Of a DNA stretch of 64,000 bases, positions 55,835 through 64,000 are shown piece by piece (positions within the stretch are counted from its first letter, which is position 1; each line of letters opens with the position of its first letter). The stretch spans positions 384,422-448,421 of the forward strand of contig CAVXTT010000020.1 of the NCBI GenBank assembly GCA_963764685.1. Reading direction: 5' to 3'. Source of the DNA: CAVXTT01 sp963764685. GTDB taxonomy: Bacteria > Bacteroidota > Ignavibacteria > Ignavibacteriales > Ignavibacteriaceae. The notes below the pieces were generated by a model. The model was not told the DNA's origin, searched no databases, and was given only the letters and a program-made list of their open reading frames with translations. The translations under genes were made by a program, and so were the position numbers.

Positions 55835-58056
55835 ATTTCAACCTTAATAGTTGCAGTTGGGAAAAATGGAAGCATATTTACGCGTTCTCCAGTAGCTCTT
55901 TCAAAATAGAAGATATTTTGTCTGTCATACACATTCATTACGCTAAGACTGATCTCGGTATTAGTGAAAAAGAATTTAACTCTTTTGGTAACGCTCAGAT
56001 CAAGACGGTGATAAGTTGGGAGTCTGCCAAGATTAGGGTCATCCAGAATTGTATAAGGCAGATAATATCCATACAATCCTTTATTGAACAGTTCTTCGAA
56101 GAAGAGTTTATCATAGTAACCAAGTATCTGTGTAAAGGGAAGGCCCGAGTTAAAGAACCAGCTGATGCTTCCGTACCAGCCGCTGCCGAAATCAAAGGCA
56201 AGGTTAGTAGTAACAACGTGGCGGGCATCATATTTAGGATATGATATCCATCCGTTTATATTTCTGTAGGTCCAGCTTAATGAATAAGACCCGGTAAATG
56301 CGACAAAAGGATTGCTGTAGCGGAGCTGGAACTCAGTGCCGTAAGCTTCGCCGCTTCCCTGAATAAAGTCCGGATCGATCTCATCTGCTTTAAGCTGGTT
56401 AACCTCTGCTGTATATTTTAGATCTTTATAATATGCTTCTATACTCAGATTAACATTTCCGAGAGTTGTTATATCGAGTCCTGCAACGTAATGTATTGCT
56501 TCAGGGATCTTTAAATAATCAGGAGTAATAAGCCAGGGTTCAAATATTGATATTATTTCATTTTCATCAGTAAGGGTAATTAGCTCCTGGGTATAAATTC
56601 CCCAGGCTCCCTTTAACTTTATTCCCGGGTAGAGAACATAAGTCAGATTTACCCTCGGCTCAATAGTAGCCGATCTTGTTTTAGCCATAGTTATTGCATT
56701 TACCCGTGCGCCTACATCCATACCCAGGTCTTCAAACCTGAGGAATTTGTACTTTCCATAGAAGGTGAAATGAAATCCCTTATCAGCTACAGCTGATTTT
56801 ATTCCCTGCAGGTTTTCAAAATTAAAAGAGGTGCTTACGCTTTTAAGTTCCCATCCAAGTTTTATTTCATCACGATTACTGAAGATGTTAGTAAAGTCCG
56901 TACCCAGGGTTACATCAGTAATATCATTATGACGCTGTTTTGAGAGACCATATTTGGGATCAATATCTCCGCGGAAAGAACTTACAGAGAAATTTGTCTC
57001 AGAGTAAATTGGTACATCCTCCCAGGCCTGAAACCAATATGCACCGTAGATATTATTTGTCCATTTGTAATCAGCTTTGTAAGGTGACTCATTTACTAGT
57101 TTGTCCTGACTATTAAATCCGTGCAATGATATTTTAGTTAAGCTCTCCCCCTCAGTGTTAGCGTAGCTTATTTTACCCGAAATATCATAAAACTCGAATG
57201 GTGCATCTTTAAGATTAATGAATTTCTTGAGTGTATTACTAAAAAGGCTTTTTCTTCCTGTAAGTATAAATGATCCGCTGGGTATAGGTCCCTCTACAGC
57301 AGCCTTTGCAGTAAGAAAACTAATTGCAGCGCTTCCTCCGTAATAGTTTTTATTTCCGTCTTTAGTAACAAGGTCCAGCACTGATGAGAGTCTTCCCCCC
57401 AGGTCGGCAGAAAATCCTCCCTTATAGAATTCTACAGCATTGATCATTTCCGGATCGATAATGCTGAACAGACCAAGCGCGTGAAATGGATTATAAACAC
57501 TAACGCCATTAAGCAGTACCAGGTTCTGGTTGCTTCCTCCTCCGCGTACATAGTATCTTGCAGAAACGTCTCCCGTACTCTGAACACCGGGAACAAACTG
57601 CAGAGATCTGAATATATCTGTCTCTACACTTTTAGGAAGAAGCTCGAGCTCCCTGATTGTTATTTTCTGAAGACCAAGATTGGTTTCATTGGGGCGTACC
57701 ATTTTTTCCCCTACCATCTCTATCTCTTCCAGTTCAATGTTGATAGGGGAGAGAGGTATATTGACCTGTGTTACTTTACCTCTTTTTATCTCCACAGATA
57801 TAGAATCGGCTTTATATCCAAGGTAGGAAACAGCAGCAGTATGGATTCCTGCGGGTACACCTGTAATTGTAAAGTTACCATTCAGATCTGTGGATGTCCC
57901 TAATTTTGTGCCGCTTATAATAATGTTGGCAAAAGGAAGGACCTCGCCTTTAGCCGAATCTATGACTGTTCCCCTTAACGTTCCTGTCTGGGCGCTGGTA
58001 ACAGTATTGATCAGTAATAGTGAGGATAAAAATAAAAACAGTCGGATGTGTTTCAT
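55831..58056 (-). CDS. TonB-dependent outer-membrane receptor with carboxypeptidase-like domain
   Basis: 741 residues. A signal peptide is followed by a CarboxypepD_reg-like domain (GTLRGTVIDSAKGEVLPFAN, TDLNGNFTITGVPAG). The plug domain includes QFVPGVQSTGDVSARYYVRG and VLLNGVSVYNPFHALGLFSI. A 22-strand barrel follows and ends ATIKVEI. No clear TonB box substrate clue is visible. It is encoded between a class D beta-lactamase and DUF4249 with overlapping ends, so the three genes form one transcript. The substrate cannot be read from the sequence. Confidence 0.93.
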   Translation of the reverse strand: MKHIRLFLFLSSLLLINTVTSAQTGTLRGTVIDSAKGEVLPFANIIISGTKLGTSTDLNGNFTITGVPAGIHTAAVSYLGYKADSISVEIKRGKVTQVNIPLSPINIELEEIEMVGEKMVRPNETNLGLQKITIRELELLPKSVETDIFRSLQFVPGVQSTGDVSARYYVRGGGSNQNLVLLNGVSVYNPFHALGLFSIIDPEMINAVEFYKGGFSADLGGRLSSVLDLVTKDGNKNYYGGSAAISFLTAKAAVEGPIPSGSFILTGRKSLFSNTLKKFINLKDAPFEFYDISGKISYANTEGESLTKISLHGFNSQDKLVNESPYKADYKWTNNIYGAYWFQAWEDVPIYSETNFSVSSFRGDIDPKYGLSKQRHNDITDVTLGTDFTNIFSNRDEIKLGWELKSVSTSFNFENLQGIKSAVADKGFHFTFYGKYKFLRFEDLGMDVGARVNAITMAKTRSATIEPRVNLTYVLYPGIKLKGAWGIYTQELITLTDENEIISIFEPWLITPDYLKIPEAIHYVAGLDITTLGNVNLSIEAYYKDLKYTAEVNQLKADEIDPDFIQGSGEAYGTEFQLRYSNPFVAFTGSYSLSWTYRNINGWISYPKYDARHVVTTNLAFDFGSGWYGSISWFFNSGLPFTQILGYYDKLFFEELFNKGLYGYYLPYTILDDPNLGRLPTYHRLDLSVTKRVKFFFTNTEISLSVMNVYDRQNIFYFERATGERVNMLPFFPTATIKVEI

Positions 58057-58841
58057 TATTCTTTAATTATGTTTAATCTTTTGAGGATTTCGTTGGTAAG
58101 TTCTTCCCTCTTTGGTGCATCCTCATCTTTTTTAATTTCCATATTCATTGCAAAGAAAAAGGTATTATCCTTTCTCTCTACATAACCAACATACCAGCCC
58201 GTCTGAGGAGTTGTTCTGCCTGCCCACCCTGTCTTTGCGTGAATAGTGTATTCCTCAGTCTGCTTTTTTATCATTATATCTTTAACAATCGAGATATTTC
58301 TTGCCGAGAAGGGGAGGTCATCGAAGTATAATTTTTTTAGGAATTCGATCTGTGCAATTGGAGTGATCTTAAAATTCCCTTCCAGCCAGAAGAGATCTAT
58401 TCCAGCCGAGATATCTTTATTCCCGTAATCTGCTTTATCCAGGTAACTTTGCATTCGTTCGGGACCGATCCTTCTTGCCAATTCCTGATAGAACCATACC
58501 ACTGAATATTTTATTGCAGAACGCATATTATGATCCTGGTTCCATACTTCATAACTACGCGGAATGCTGTCCCATTTAATAATTTCTTCCTCATCCTTTA
58601 CTGCCCCGGCTTCAAGAGCAGCCAGGGAGTTGAATATTTTGAAGGTAGATGCAGGAAGAAAACCGGTATTGGCTCTATTAAAATCGTTGCAGATGTACTC
58701 ATTTTGATTAAGATCGTAGAGTACAAAAGTACCGGTAATACCGCCGGTTTTAAAGACAGAGTCAATAATATCTGAATTACTCTTTTGAGCTGTAATTGTG
58801 AAAGGAATAAGAAATATCAACAGGGATAAAAGAATTTTCAT
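58056..58841 (-). CDS. Class D (OXA-type) beta-lactamase
   Basis: 261 residues with a signal peptide. All class D motifs are present: STFK at residues 65-68 (SxxK, whose Lys is carboxylated in the family), SVV at 113-115 (SxV), YGN at 139-141, FWLEG near 151-155 and KTGW at 203-206, with GWYVGY closing. The active site is intact. An ordinary envelope sensor (BlaR/MecR-like) would be far longer with a membrane domain, so this is a free enzyme. It starts the bla-TonB-DUF4249 operon. Resistance to beta-lactams is expected but unverified. Confidence 0.93.
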   Translation of the reverse strand: MKILLSLLIFLIPFTITAQKSNSDIIDSVFKTGGITGTFVLYDLNQNEYICNDFNRANTGFLPASTFKIFNSLAALEAGAVKDEEEIIKWDSIPRSYEVWNQDHNMRSAIKYSVVWFYQELARRIGPERMQSYLDKADYGNKDISAGIDLFWLEGNFKITPIAQIEFLKKLYFDDLPFSARNISIVKDIMIKKQTEEYTIHAKTGWAGRTTPQTGWYVGYVERKDNTFFFAMNMEIKKDEDAPKREELTNEILKRLNIIKE

Positions 58842-58940
58842 TATTTAAATGCAGAATTGAAAGTTTTATCCGGTGATGATAACTTAGGAGGAAACGGAAT
58901 TTTAAACAAGGACTTAAAACTGTACGATATTTTACGGATA

Positions 58941-60404
58941 TTAGTTCCCTTTATACTTTACGATGCCGCGTTGAAGGGTGCTAAGCCATTTATGTCCGGC
59001 ACCATCTATAACTATACCGTTTATTTGGTTATAAGGGAAATAGCGCTGATATCCTGCTGCCGGAGTTTTCTTGGCCAATCCTGTTAAGAAGTCTGAAAAC
59101 CAAACATTCCCCTCACTGTCCAAAGCCAGGGCAACTATACTCTTTCCTGCATCTCTGAACTTTGTCCAGATATTTCCGGATAGCCTCCCTAATCCGCCGC
59201 TGTAATAAACCGGATGCGGAAGTGGAGGACCGCCTGGTGTACCGGAGCTTCCATATGTATAACCTGTATGGGATGTGGTGCCTACCCATATCTCTGATTC
59301 AGTTACTCTTATGGCATCAACACGGGGACTGGGTAAATTGTTATAAACCCTCACCCAATTTGTACCGTCAAAGATAAGCATACCCATTCCGAAGGTGCCG
59401 ATCCAGACTAAACCGTTATGATCGACAAAAATGGAAGTGATCTGGTTTGAACGGATAAGCGAATTATCTTTATTATAATTCGTCCAGCTGCTACCGTTAA
59501 AATAATACGCTCCGTTATTCAAGGAACCCGCCCAAACCTTGCCGTCAGAACCAGGAGAGATACAGCTTATACTGTCGGCTACAATAGAGTTGGAAGAATT
59601 GTAAACAGTAAAATTGCCGTTATTAAATAACGCAACCCCATTGTCTGTTCCGATCCATACACCATTAACGGAAACTCTGACTGATTTTACTTTATTACTT
59701 GGAATAGAGCTGTTATCAGTATTGTATACTGTAAAATCTTTCCCGCCTATATACCTGATCAGCCCGCTTCCTTCACTTGCCAGCCATTTGATATATCCAT
59801 CCTGAACATCAATATCATTGTACCAGTCGGTCGGAAGTCCTGTATTGGCTGCTGTAAAATTGACCCACACAGTTGAATCGGGCAGATTAGTATCGATAGT
59901 TATTGTACGCTCACTTACCACTGCCGCTTTTGAATCTGTATCCCAAAATCCGGGGAGCTTATATTTTATATTATATTCTGCTGGAAATAATCCTTTTATA
60001 AGTTTAGGTGTTGTAAGTGCAGTATTTGAATCATTGATGTAAATTTCTGCACCTCTTGGATTCGAATCACAATAAAGATTCCCCCTCATTGTAGGATTGG
60101 TAGTATAATCAAAAAATATCGAACTATAATCGTCTGCAATAGTTACTACAATGTTTGAATCTTTCAGCAGATTCTGCTTGAGAGTAACAAGATGGGTTCC
60201 CTTCTCAAGCCAGGTAATGGTATCGGGAGTTCTTTGTCCCATATAGCGGTTGTCAATGAATATTTTTGATCCCTGAGGGTTTGAATCGACAAATAATAAA
60301 GTTTTAGGCAGAAGGACATCTTCTGGAGAAGTGGTAACTTCTTTCTGACATGAGATACCGGCTAAGATAAAAAAAGGAGTTAACAGATATAAATATTTTT
60401 GCAT
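58941..60404 (-). CDS. PEGA plus beta-propeller lipoprotein, paralogue 2
   Basis: 487 residues; lipobox AGISC at about residue 19. After the Cys comes EVTTSPEDVLLPKTLLFVDS, then two PEGA domains (VDSNPQGSKIFIDNRYMGQR and CDSNPRGAEIYINDSNTAL). The propeller blades include VWIGTDNGVALFNNG, VWAGSLNNGAYYF, LVWIGTFGMGMLI and VWFSDFLTGLA. Near-identical over its N-terminal ~170 residues to paralogue 3, diverging in the blades. One blade loop is Gly/Pro rich (YGSSGTPGGPPLP). Likely periplasmic-facing or surface sensor/adhesin. Confidence 0.85.
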   Translation of the reverse strand: MQKYLYLLTPFFILAGISCQKEVTTSPEDVLLPKTLLFVDSNPQGSKIFIDNRYMGQRTPDTITWLEKGTHLVTLKQNLLKDSNIVVTIADDYSSIFFDYTTNPTMRGNLYCDSNPRGAEIYINDSNTALTTPKLIKGLFPAEYNIKYKLPGFWDTDSKAAVVSERTITIDTNLPDSTVWVNFTAANTGLPTDWYNDIDVQDGYIKWLASEGSGLIRYIGGKDFTVYNTDNSSIPSNKVKSVRVSVNGVWIGTDNGVALFNNGNFTVYNSSNSIVADSISCISPGSDGKVWAGSLNNGAYYFNGSSWTNYNKDNSLIRSNQITSIFVDHNGLVWIGTFGMGMLIFDGTNWVRVYNNLPSPRVDAIRVTESEIWVGTTSHTGYTYGSSGTPGGPPLPHPVYYSGGLGRLSGNIWTKFRDAGKSIVALALDSEGNVWFSDFLTGLAKKTPAAGYQRYFPYNQINGIVIDGAGHKWLSTLQRGIVKYKGN

Positions 60405-60530
60405 AAAATCCCGTTATTCTGAAAAACCTGCTGATAACAAAGTAATTAACAATTATGACTTTTTTTGTCGGGAGAAAAATAGGGGAATGTGAGCTTTTTA
60501 ACAAGGATATAATAGTGTACGAATAAGAAT

Positions 60531-61988
60531 TTAATCCCCTTTAAATTTAACGATTCCGCGTATTGAAGTACTCATCCATTTATGTCCTTCACCATCGATT
60601 GCAATACCATTGATTCTGTTGTACCCCGGGTACCTTTTTATCCCTTCAGCTGATTTCTTCCCAAGTGAAGTAGGGAAATCAGAGAACCAGAGATTTCCCT
60701 CGTTATCTATCGCAAGTGCGATGATCTCAGAACCTGCTTCCTTATATTTATGCCAGGATGTATTCAGTACCGCTAACCCTCCTTTGTAGAAAATAGACTT
60801 AAAGGTCTGACCGTTCCAAAACATTCTTGTGTGAAATGAAGTCCCAATATATACTTCCGAACCGAATACTTTTATTGCGTCAACTAATGGACTTGGGAGC
60901 GCATTAAAAATTCTAACCCAGTGCGAGCCGTCAAATAGATAAAGTCCTTCACCTAAAGTGCCTATCCATACTATGCCGCTGATCTGATCAACAAACAGTG
61001 ACCTGATATGATTAGTCCCAAGGGGGGAATTACCCATATGATAACGTGTCCACCCGTTACCGTCAAAATAAAATAACCCATCGTGTACTGAGCCTATCCA
61101 GACTTTCCCTCCCGGCGCAGGGTAAATACAATCCACAGAGTCAGGTACCGGAGAATTAGATGAATTATAAATTGTAAAGTTTCCATTCTTCAGGCAGGCT
61201 GCGCCTTTATAAGTACTTATCCAGATTTCATTACCTAAAACAGTAATCGACTTGATATCATTACTCGGTATAGGGCTGTTCTCAGTATTGTAAACTGTAA
61301 AATCTTTTCCTGTTACATACCTGATCAGACCCGCGCCTTCGCTTGCCAGCCATTTAATATATCCGTCCTCAATTCCAATATCATTATAGGTATTTGTAGG
61401 AAGACCGATATTTGCCACATTAAAATTGACCCATACAGTTGAATCAGGAAGATTGGTATCTACTGTTATAGTCCGCTCACTGACAACTGCCACCTTTTCA
61501 TCGGAATCCCAGAATCCGGGGAGTTTATATTTTACAGCATATTCAGCAGGAAATAATCCTTTTATAAGTTTAGGTGTTGTAAGTGCAGTGTTTGAATCAT
61601 TGATGTAAATTTCTGCACCTCTTGGATTTGAATCACAATAAAGATTACCCCTCATTGTAGGATTAGTAGTGTAATCGAAAAAAACAGAGCTGTATTCATC
61701 TGTAATATTTACTACTAAGTTTGAATCCTTCAGCAGATTTTGTTTAAGTGTAACAAGATGGGTCCCCTTCTCAAGCCAGGTAATAGTATCTGGAGTTCTT
61801 TGTCCCATATAGCGGTTGTCAATAAATATTTTAGATCCCCGGGGATTAGAATCAACGAATAAAAATGTTTTGGGCAGAAGAACATCTTCAGGTGAAGTGG
61901 TAGGTTCTTTCTGACAGGATATACCTGCTAAAAACAAGAGTGCCATCAAGAGAAGCAGGAGAAATCTAGTATACATGTATGAAGCCAA
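60531..61988 (-). CDS. PEGA plus beta-propeller lipoprotein, paralogue 3
   Basis: 485 residues with a long hydrophobic signal and lipobox AGISC. EPTTSPEDVLLPKTFLFVDS, both PEGA domains and the propeller match paralogue 2 closely at the N-terminus. Blades include IWISTYKGAACLK, VWIGSVHDGLFYFDG and VWIGTLGEGLYLFDG. The C-terminal blade differs from paralogue 2. Probably the product of a recent tandem duplication. Confidence 0.85.
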   Translation of the reverse strand: MASYMYTRFLLLLLMALLFLAGISCQKEPTTSPEDVLLPKTFLFVDSNPRGSKIFIDNRYMGQRTPDTITWLEKGTHLVTLKQNLLKDSNLVVNITDEYSSVFFDYTTNPTMRGNLYCDSNPRGAEIYINDSNTALTTPKLIKGLFPAEYAVKYKLPGFWDSDEKVAVVSERTITVDTNLPDSTVWVNFNVANIGLPTNTYNDIGIEDGYIKWLASEGAGLIRYVTGKDFTVYNTENSPIPSNDIKSITVLGNEIWISTYKGAACLKNGNFTIYNSSNSPVPDSVDCIYPAPGGKVWIGSVHDGLFYFDGNGWTRYHMGNSPLGTNHIRSLFVDQISGIVWIGTLGEGLYLFDGSHWVRIFNALPSPLVDAIKVFGSEVYIGTSFHTRMFWNGQTFKSIFYKGGLAVLNTSWHKYKEAGSEIIALAIDNEGNLWFSDFPTSLGKKSAEGIKRYPGYNRINGIAIDGEGHKWMSTSIRGIVKFKGD

Positions 61989-62084
61989 TTAAGGAACATT
62001 CAATTTATGGAAGAAAAATAGATTAAAGAGAAATGATTGACAAGGACGAATAATAGTGCGGGGTATCGCTATCTGCCCTTAACG

Positions 62085-62450
62085 ACGGTAAAAAAATAAA
62101 AAATCCCTCAAGAAAGGATGGTTAATTAATTTTGACCAGAGAGTGATCTTATGGCTATAATGCTCTTTTCAGCAAGATAGTAATCTTATTCAGCATTCCC
62201 AGAAGTGAGAAAATATTACACAAATTTATTACTAATTGCTTTATAATTGCTTATCTGTAGGCCATCTGTAAGCCATCTCTAAGCCATCTGTAAGCCATAA
62301 GTGACGTTTTATGGCCTTGAGATGGCTTACAGATGGCTTAGAGATGGCTTATACATATACAATCTTTGTACTATTCTAAGTAAATAGCTTACTTAAATGT
62401 GAATTATCCTTGAAATAGGGAAAGAAACCAGGAAGTATGGGGATTGAAAT
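62085..62450 (-). repeat. Structured repeat element A, copy 2 (reverse orientation)
   Basis: The gap 61989-62558 has no gene. Read on the minus strand, the element matches copy 1 at 2655-3022: the same upstream flank (CTATTTACTTAGAATAGTAC), four TAAGCCATCTC-type units, loop ACGTCAC, four complementary units, and AAGCAATTATAAAGCAATTA. A more divergent tail ends TTGAGGGATTTTTTATTTTT. The core flanks are nearly identical to copy 1 while the tail has drifted. Confidence 0.85.
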
Positions 62451-62558
62451 TGAAAAGGAAGCAAATCTGTCAAATACGGATAGTTAAAAGGCACTCCTGT
62501 AAAGTTTATTATAATCCTCTTTATTGGTAATTTACCTCCTTAACAAATTTGTGGTTTT

Positions 62559-63869
62559 ATGACCATAGCTTACGAAATAATAATTTTCTTCCTTTTAATA
62601 TTTGCCGCCGGGTTATTCAATGCTGCCGAAATAGCAATTGCCTCATTTGGGAGCTCAAAAATTGAGGACCTCAAAGAAATTAAAGATAAGCGAGCCCCTT
62701 ATTTTGAAGCAATCCAGAAGAATCCGGAGCCTTTCTTCGGCACGGTACAAATAACTTCCACTATTTTCCTGGTAACAGCGGCAATGCTTGCGTTTGATAT
62801 TACAGCCGGGTCATTCCTTCCATTTTTTTACACGATGGCAATAAGTCCATACGCAGCCAAAATATCAGCTTACCTTGTTTCAATTGCCCTGGTTTCGTTT
62901 TGCAGTATGTCGTTCGGTATGCTTATACCTAAGGCAATTGGATTCCGGTACGCCGAGCCGATAGGTAAACGTTCTGTTAGATTTGTATTATTTCTAAGCA
63001 GGCTGCTGAATCCTTTCATTAAAATAGTTACTGAATTAAGCAATCTTCTGCTGGCGCCGTTCAATGAAAAGACTAATTTTTCACAGTCCAGGTTAACGGA
63101 GGATGAAATAAGAATAATAATATCGGAGGGGGTTAAATCAGGAGCCCTGAATAAAACGGAACACGAGATAATAGAAAATGTATTCGAGTTTAATGATCTC
63201 AGGGCTAATGAAGTTATGGTCCCAAGGACAGAAATGAATGCCGTTGAGATGAGTGAAAATGAAAAGGATCTTCTGCAAGAGATTATGACCAGCGGTCATT
63301 CGATATTGCCGGTGTATGATGAGAATCTTGATAATATTTCAGGAGTACTTCACACGAAGGATATTGTAAAATCAGTTATTGAAGGGGGCACTCTAACAAT
63401 AAAAAATCTTCTTCGCCCGGCATATTTTGTCCCGGAGACAAAGCTTATTTCAGAGATATTAAAGGAGATGCAGAACAGGGGGGAACGTCTTGCCATAGTT
63501 ACCGATGAATACGGGGGCACTGAAGGGGTAATAACAATGGAAGATATTTTAGAAGAGATAGTCGGAGAGTTTTCCAATACTTCGCAGATCGTAGAATATA
63601 ACCGTCTTCCTGATGGCAAGTATTATGTCCTGGGGTCGATGTACATTGATGATTTTAATGAGGTTTTTAATATTAACCTGCCTTTATCAGATGAATATAG
63701 TACAGTAGCTGGATTCGTATCTTACAGGTCGGGTAAGATCTTAAACATAGGTGAAAAGCTGAAATTCGAACGTCTGAATTTTGAACTTATCAAAAAGATC
63801 AGGCAGAAAATGGTACAATTCCGTATCCACTCGGATGATGGGGAATTTAACGAATCGGTGAAGACATAA
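62559..63869 (+). CDS. CorC/HlyC-family protein with CNNM and CBS domains
   Basis: 436 residues. Three to four membrane helices in a CNNM domain (AAEIAIASFGSSKIEDLKEI, the conserved AAE turn) are followed by a CBS pair (VMVPRTEMNAVEMSENEKDL; LLRPAYFVPETKLI, IVTDEYGGTEGVITMEDILE). The CorC_HlyC domain closes it (YVLGSMYIDDFNEVFNINLP). This family is linked to Mg2+/Co2+ efflux. The start ATG is at 62559. It is the last gene before tRNA-Thr. Confidence 0.93.
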   Translation: MTIAYEIIIFFLLIFAAGLFNAAEIAIASFGSSKIEDLKEIKDKRAPYFEAIQKNPEPFFGTVQITSTIFLVTAAMLAFDITAGSFLPFFYTMAISPYAAKISAYLVSIALVSFCSMSFGMLIPKAIGFRYAEPIGKRSVRFVLFLSRLLNPFIKIVTELSNLLLAPFNEKTNFSQSRLTEDEIRIIISEGVKSGALNKTEHEIIENVFEFNDLRANEVMVPRTEMNAVEMSENEKDLLQEIMTSGHSILPVYDENLDNISGVLHTKDIVKSVIEGGTLTIKNLLRPAYFVPETKLISEILKEMQNRGERLAIVTDEYGGTEGVITMEDILEEIVGEFSNTSQIVEYNRLPDGKYYVLGSMYIDDFNEVFNINLPLSDEYSTVAGFVSYRSGKILNIGEKLKFERLNFELIKKIRQKMVQFRIHSDDGEFNESVKT

Positions 63870-63926
63870 TAGCCTCAATCTCTTGATCGAAAGAGGGAAA
63901 TATCGTATTTTTATCCTCTCAAAATT

Positions 63927-63999
63927 GCTGGCTTAGCTCAGTTGGTAGAGCAGCTGATTTGTAATCAGCAGGTCGCCGGTTCGAATCCGATAGCCAGCT
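63927..63999 (+). tRNA. tRNA-Thr (TGT)
   Basis: 73-nt cloverleaf. Acceptor GCTGGCT pairs with AGCCAGC; the anticodon loop TTTGTAA gives anticodon TGT. D-arm (AGCTCAGTTGGTAGAGC) and T-loop (TTCGAAT) are canonical. One T-stem pair reads C-A (GCCGG against CCGAT). CCA is not encoded within the window, which ends one base later. Confidence 0.94.
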
Positions 64000-64000
64000 C

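Overview
The window looks like a chromosomal segment from the Ignavibacteria/Chlorobi side of the Bacteroidota group (FCB superphylum). The evidence is protein content: two secreted proteins end in type A Por (T9SS) sorting domains of the QNYPNPFN kind typical of Ignavibacteria. Bacteroidota-type families are present (DUF4837, DUF4249, DUF2723, a TonB receptor with a carboxypeptidase-like N-terminal domain), and there are two Chlorobium/Alvin-type 2[4Fe-4S] ferredoxins. Base composition is AT-rich and many genes have purine-rich Shine-Dalgarno-like sequences. No rRNA, phage, integrase or intact insertion sequence is visible. Layout: 0-3 kb is a TetR-regulated ABC efflux operon on the minus strand, followed by a structured repeat and tRNA-Met. 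3-10 kb holds secG, a PBP4-type peptidase, a LOG protein, rpsU, an ECF sigma factor with a small partner, an M14 peptidase and a redoxin. 10.4-24.3 kb is a plus-strand run: methyltransferase, AddB-like nuclease, secreted M1 peptidase, then greA-ribD-ribE-tilS-hpt-ftsH-polyprenol kinase-DUF4837. 24.3-29 kb carries a DUF2723 glycosyltransferase-like protein and glnE on the minus strand. 29.6-36.9 kb has secA, glnB, a long TPR lipoprotein, a transglycosylase and an AlbA-like regulator. 37-44.4 kb contains trmH, rlmN, an acyl-CoA dehydrogenase, a YidD-like/PGSG membrane cluster, lemA-TPM and tandem ferredoxins. 44.4-49.4 kb is repeat-rich and surrounds a HEPN-like gene and an MBL-Rieske-queG operon. 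49.4-52 kb has two PAP2 phosphatases (one fused to a GNAT domain) and a REC-HPt protein. 53-62 kb is a minus-strand surface block: three PEGA plus beta-propeller lipoproteins interleaved with a class D beta-lactamase, a TonB receptor and a DUF4249 lipoprotein. The window ends with a CorC-family protein and tRNA-Thr. Two signals run across the whole window. First, many genes, including essential ones, are interrupted by single-base indels, densest in secA (29.6-32.7 kb). Flanking residues stay canonical on both sides of each break, so these are most simply read as consensus sequencing errors, and I report such genes as single CDS spans. Second, the intergenic DNA holds an unusual set of structured repeats. 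The most striking is a hairpin made of four 11-nt units, a short loop and four complementary 11-nt units. It occurs in two homologous ~365-nt copies in opposite orientation near the two ends of the window, each ending in a terminator-like sequence. A third locus at 29.2 kb has the same 4+4 architecture with a different 11-mer. There is also a five-copy ~56-nt palindrome family whose stems co-vary, and octamer and 24-mer arrays.
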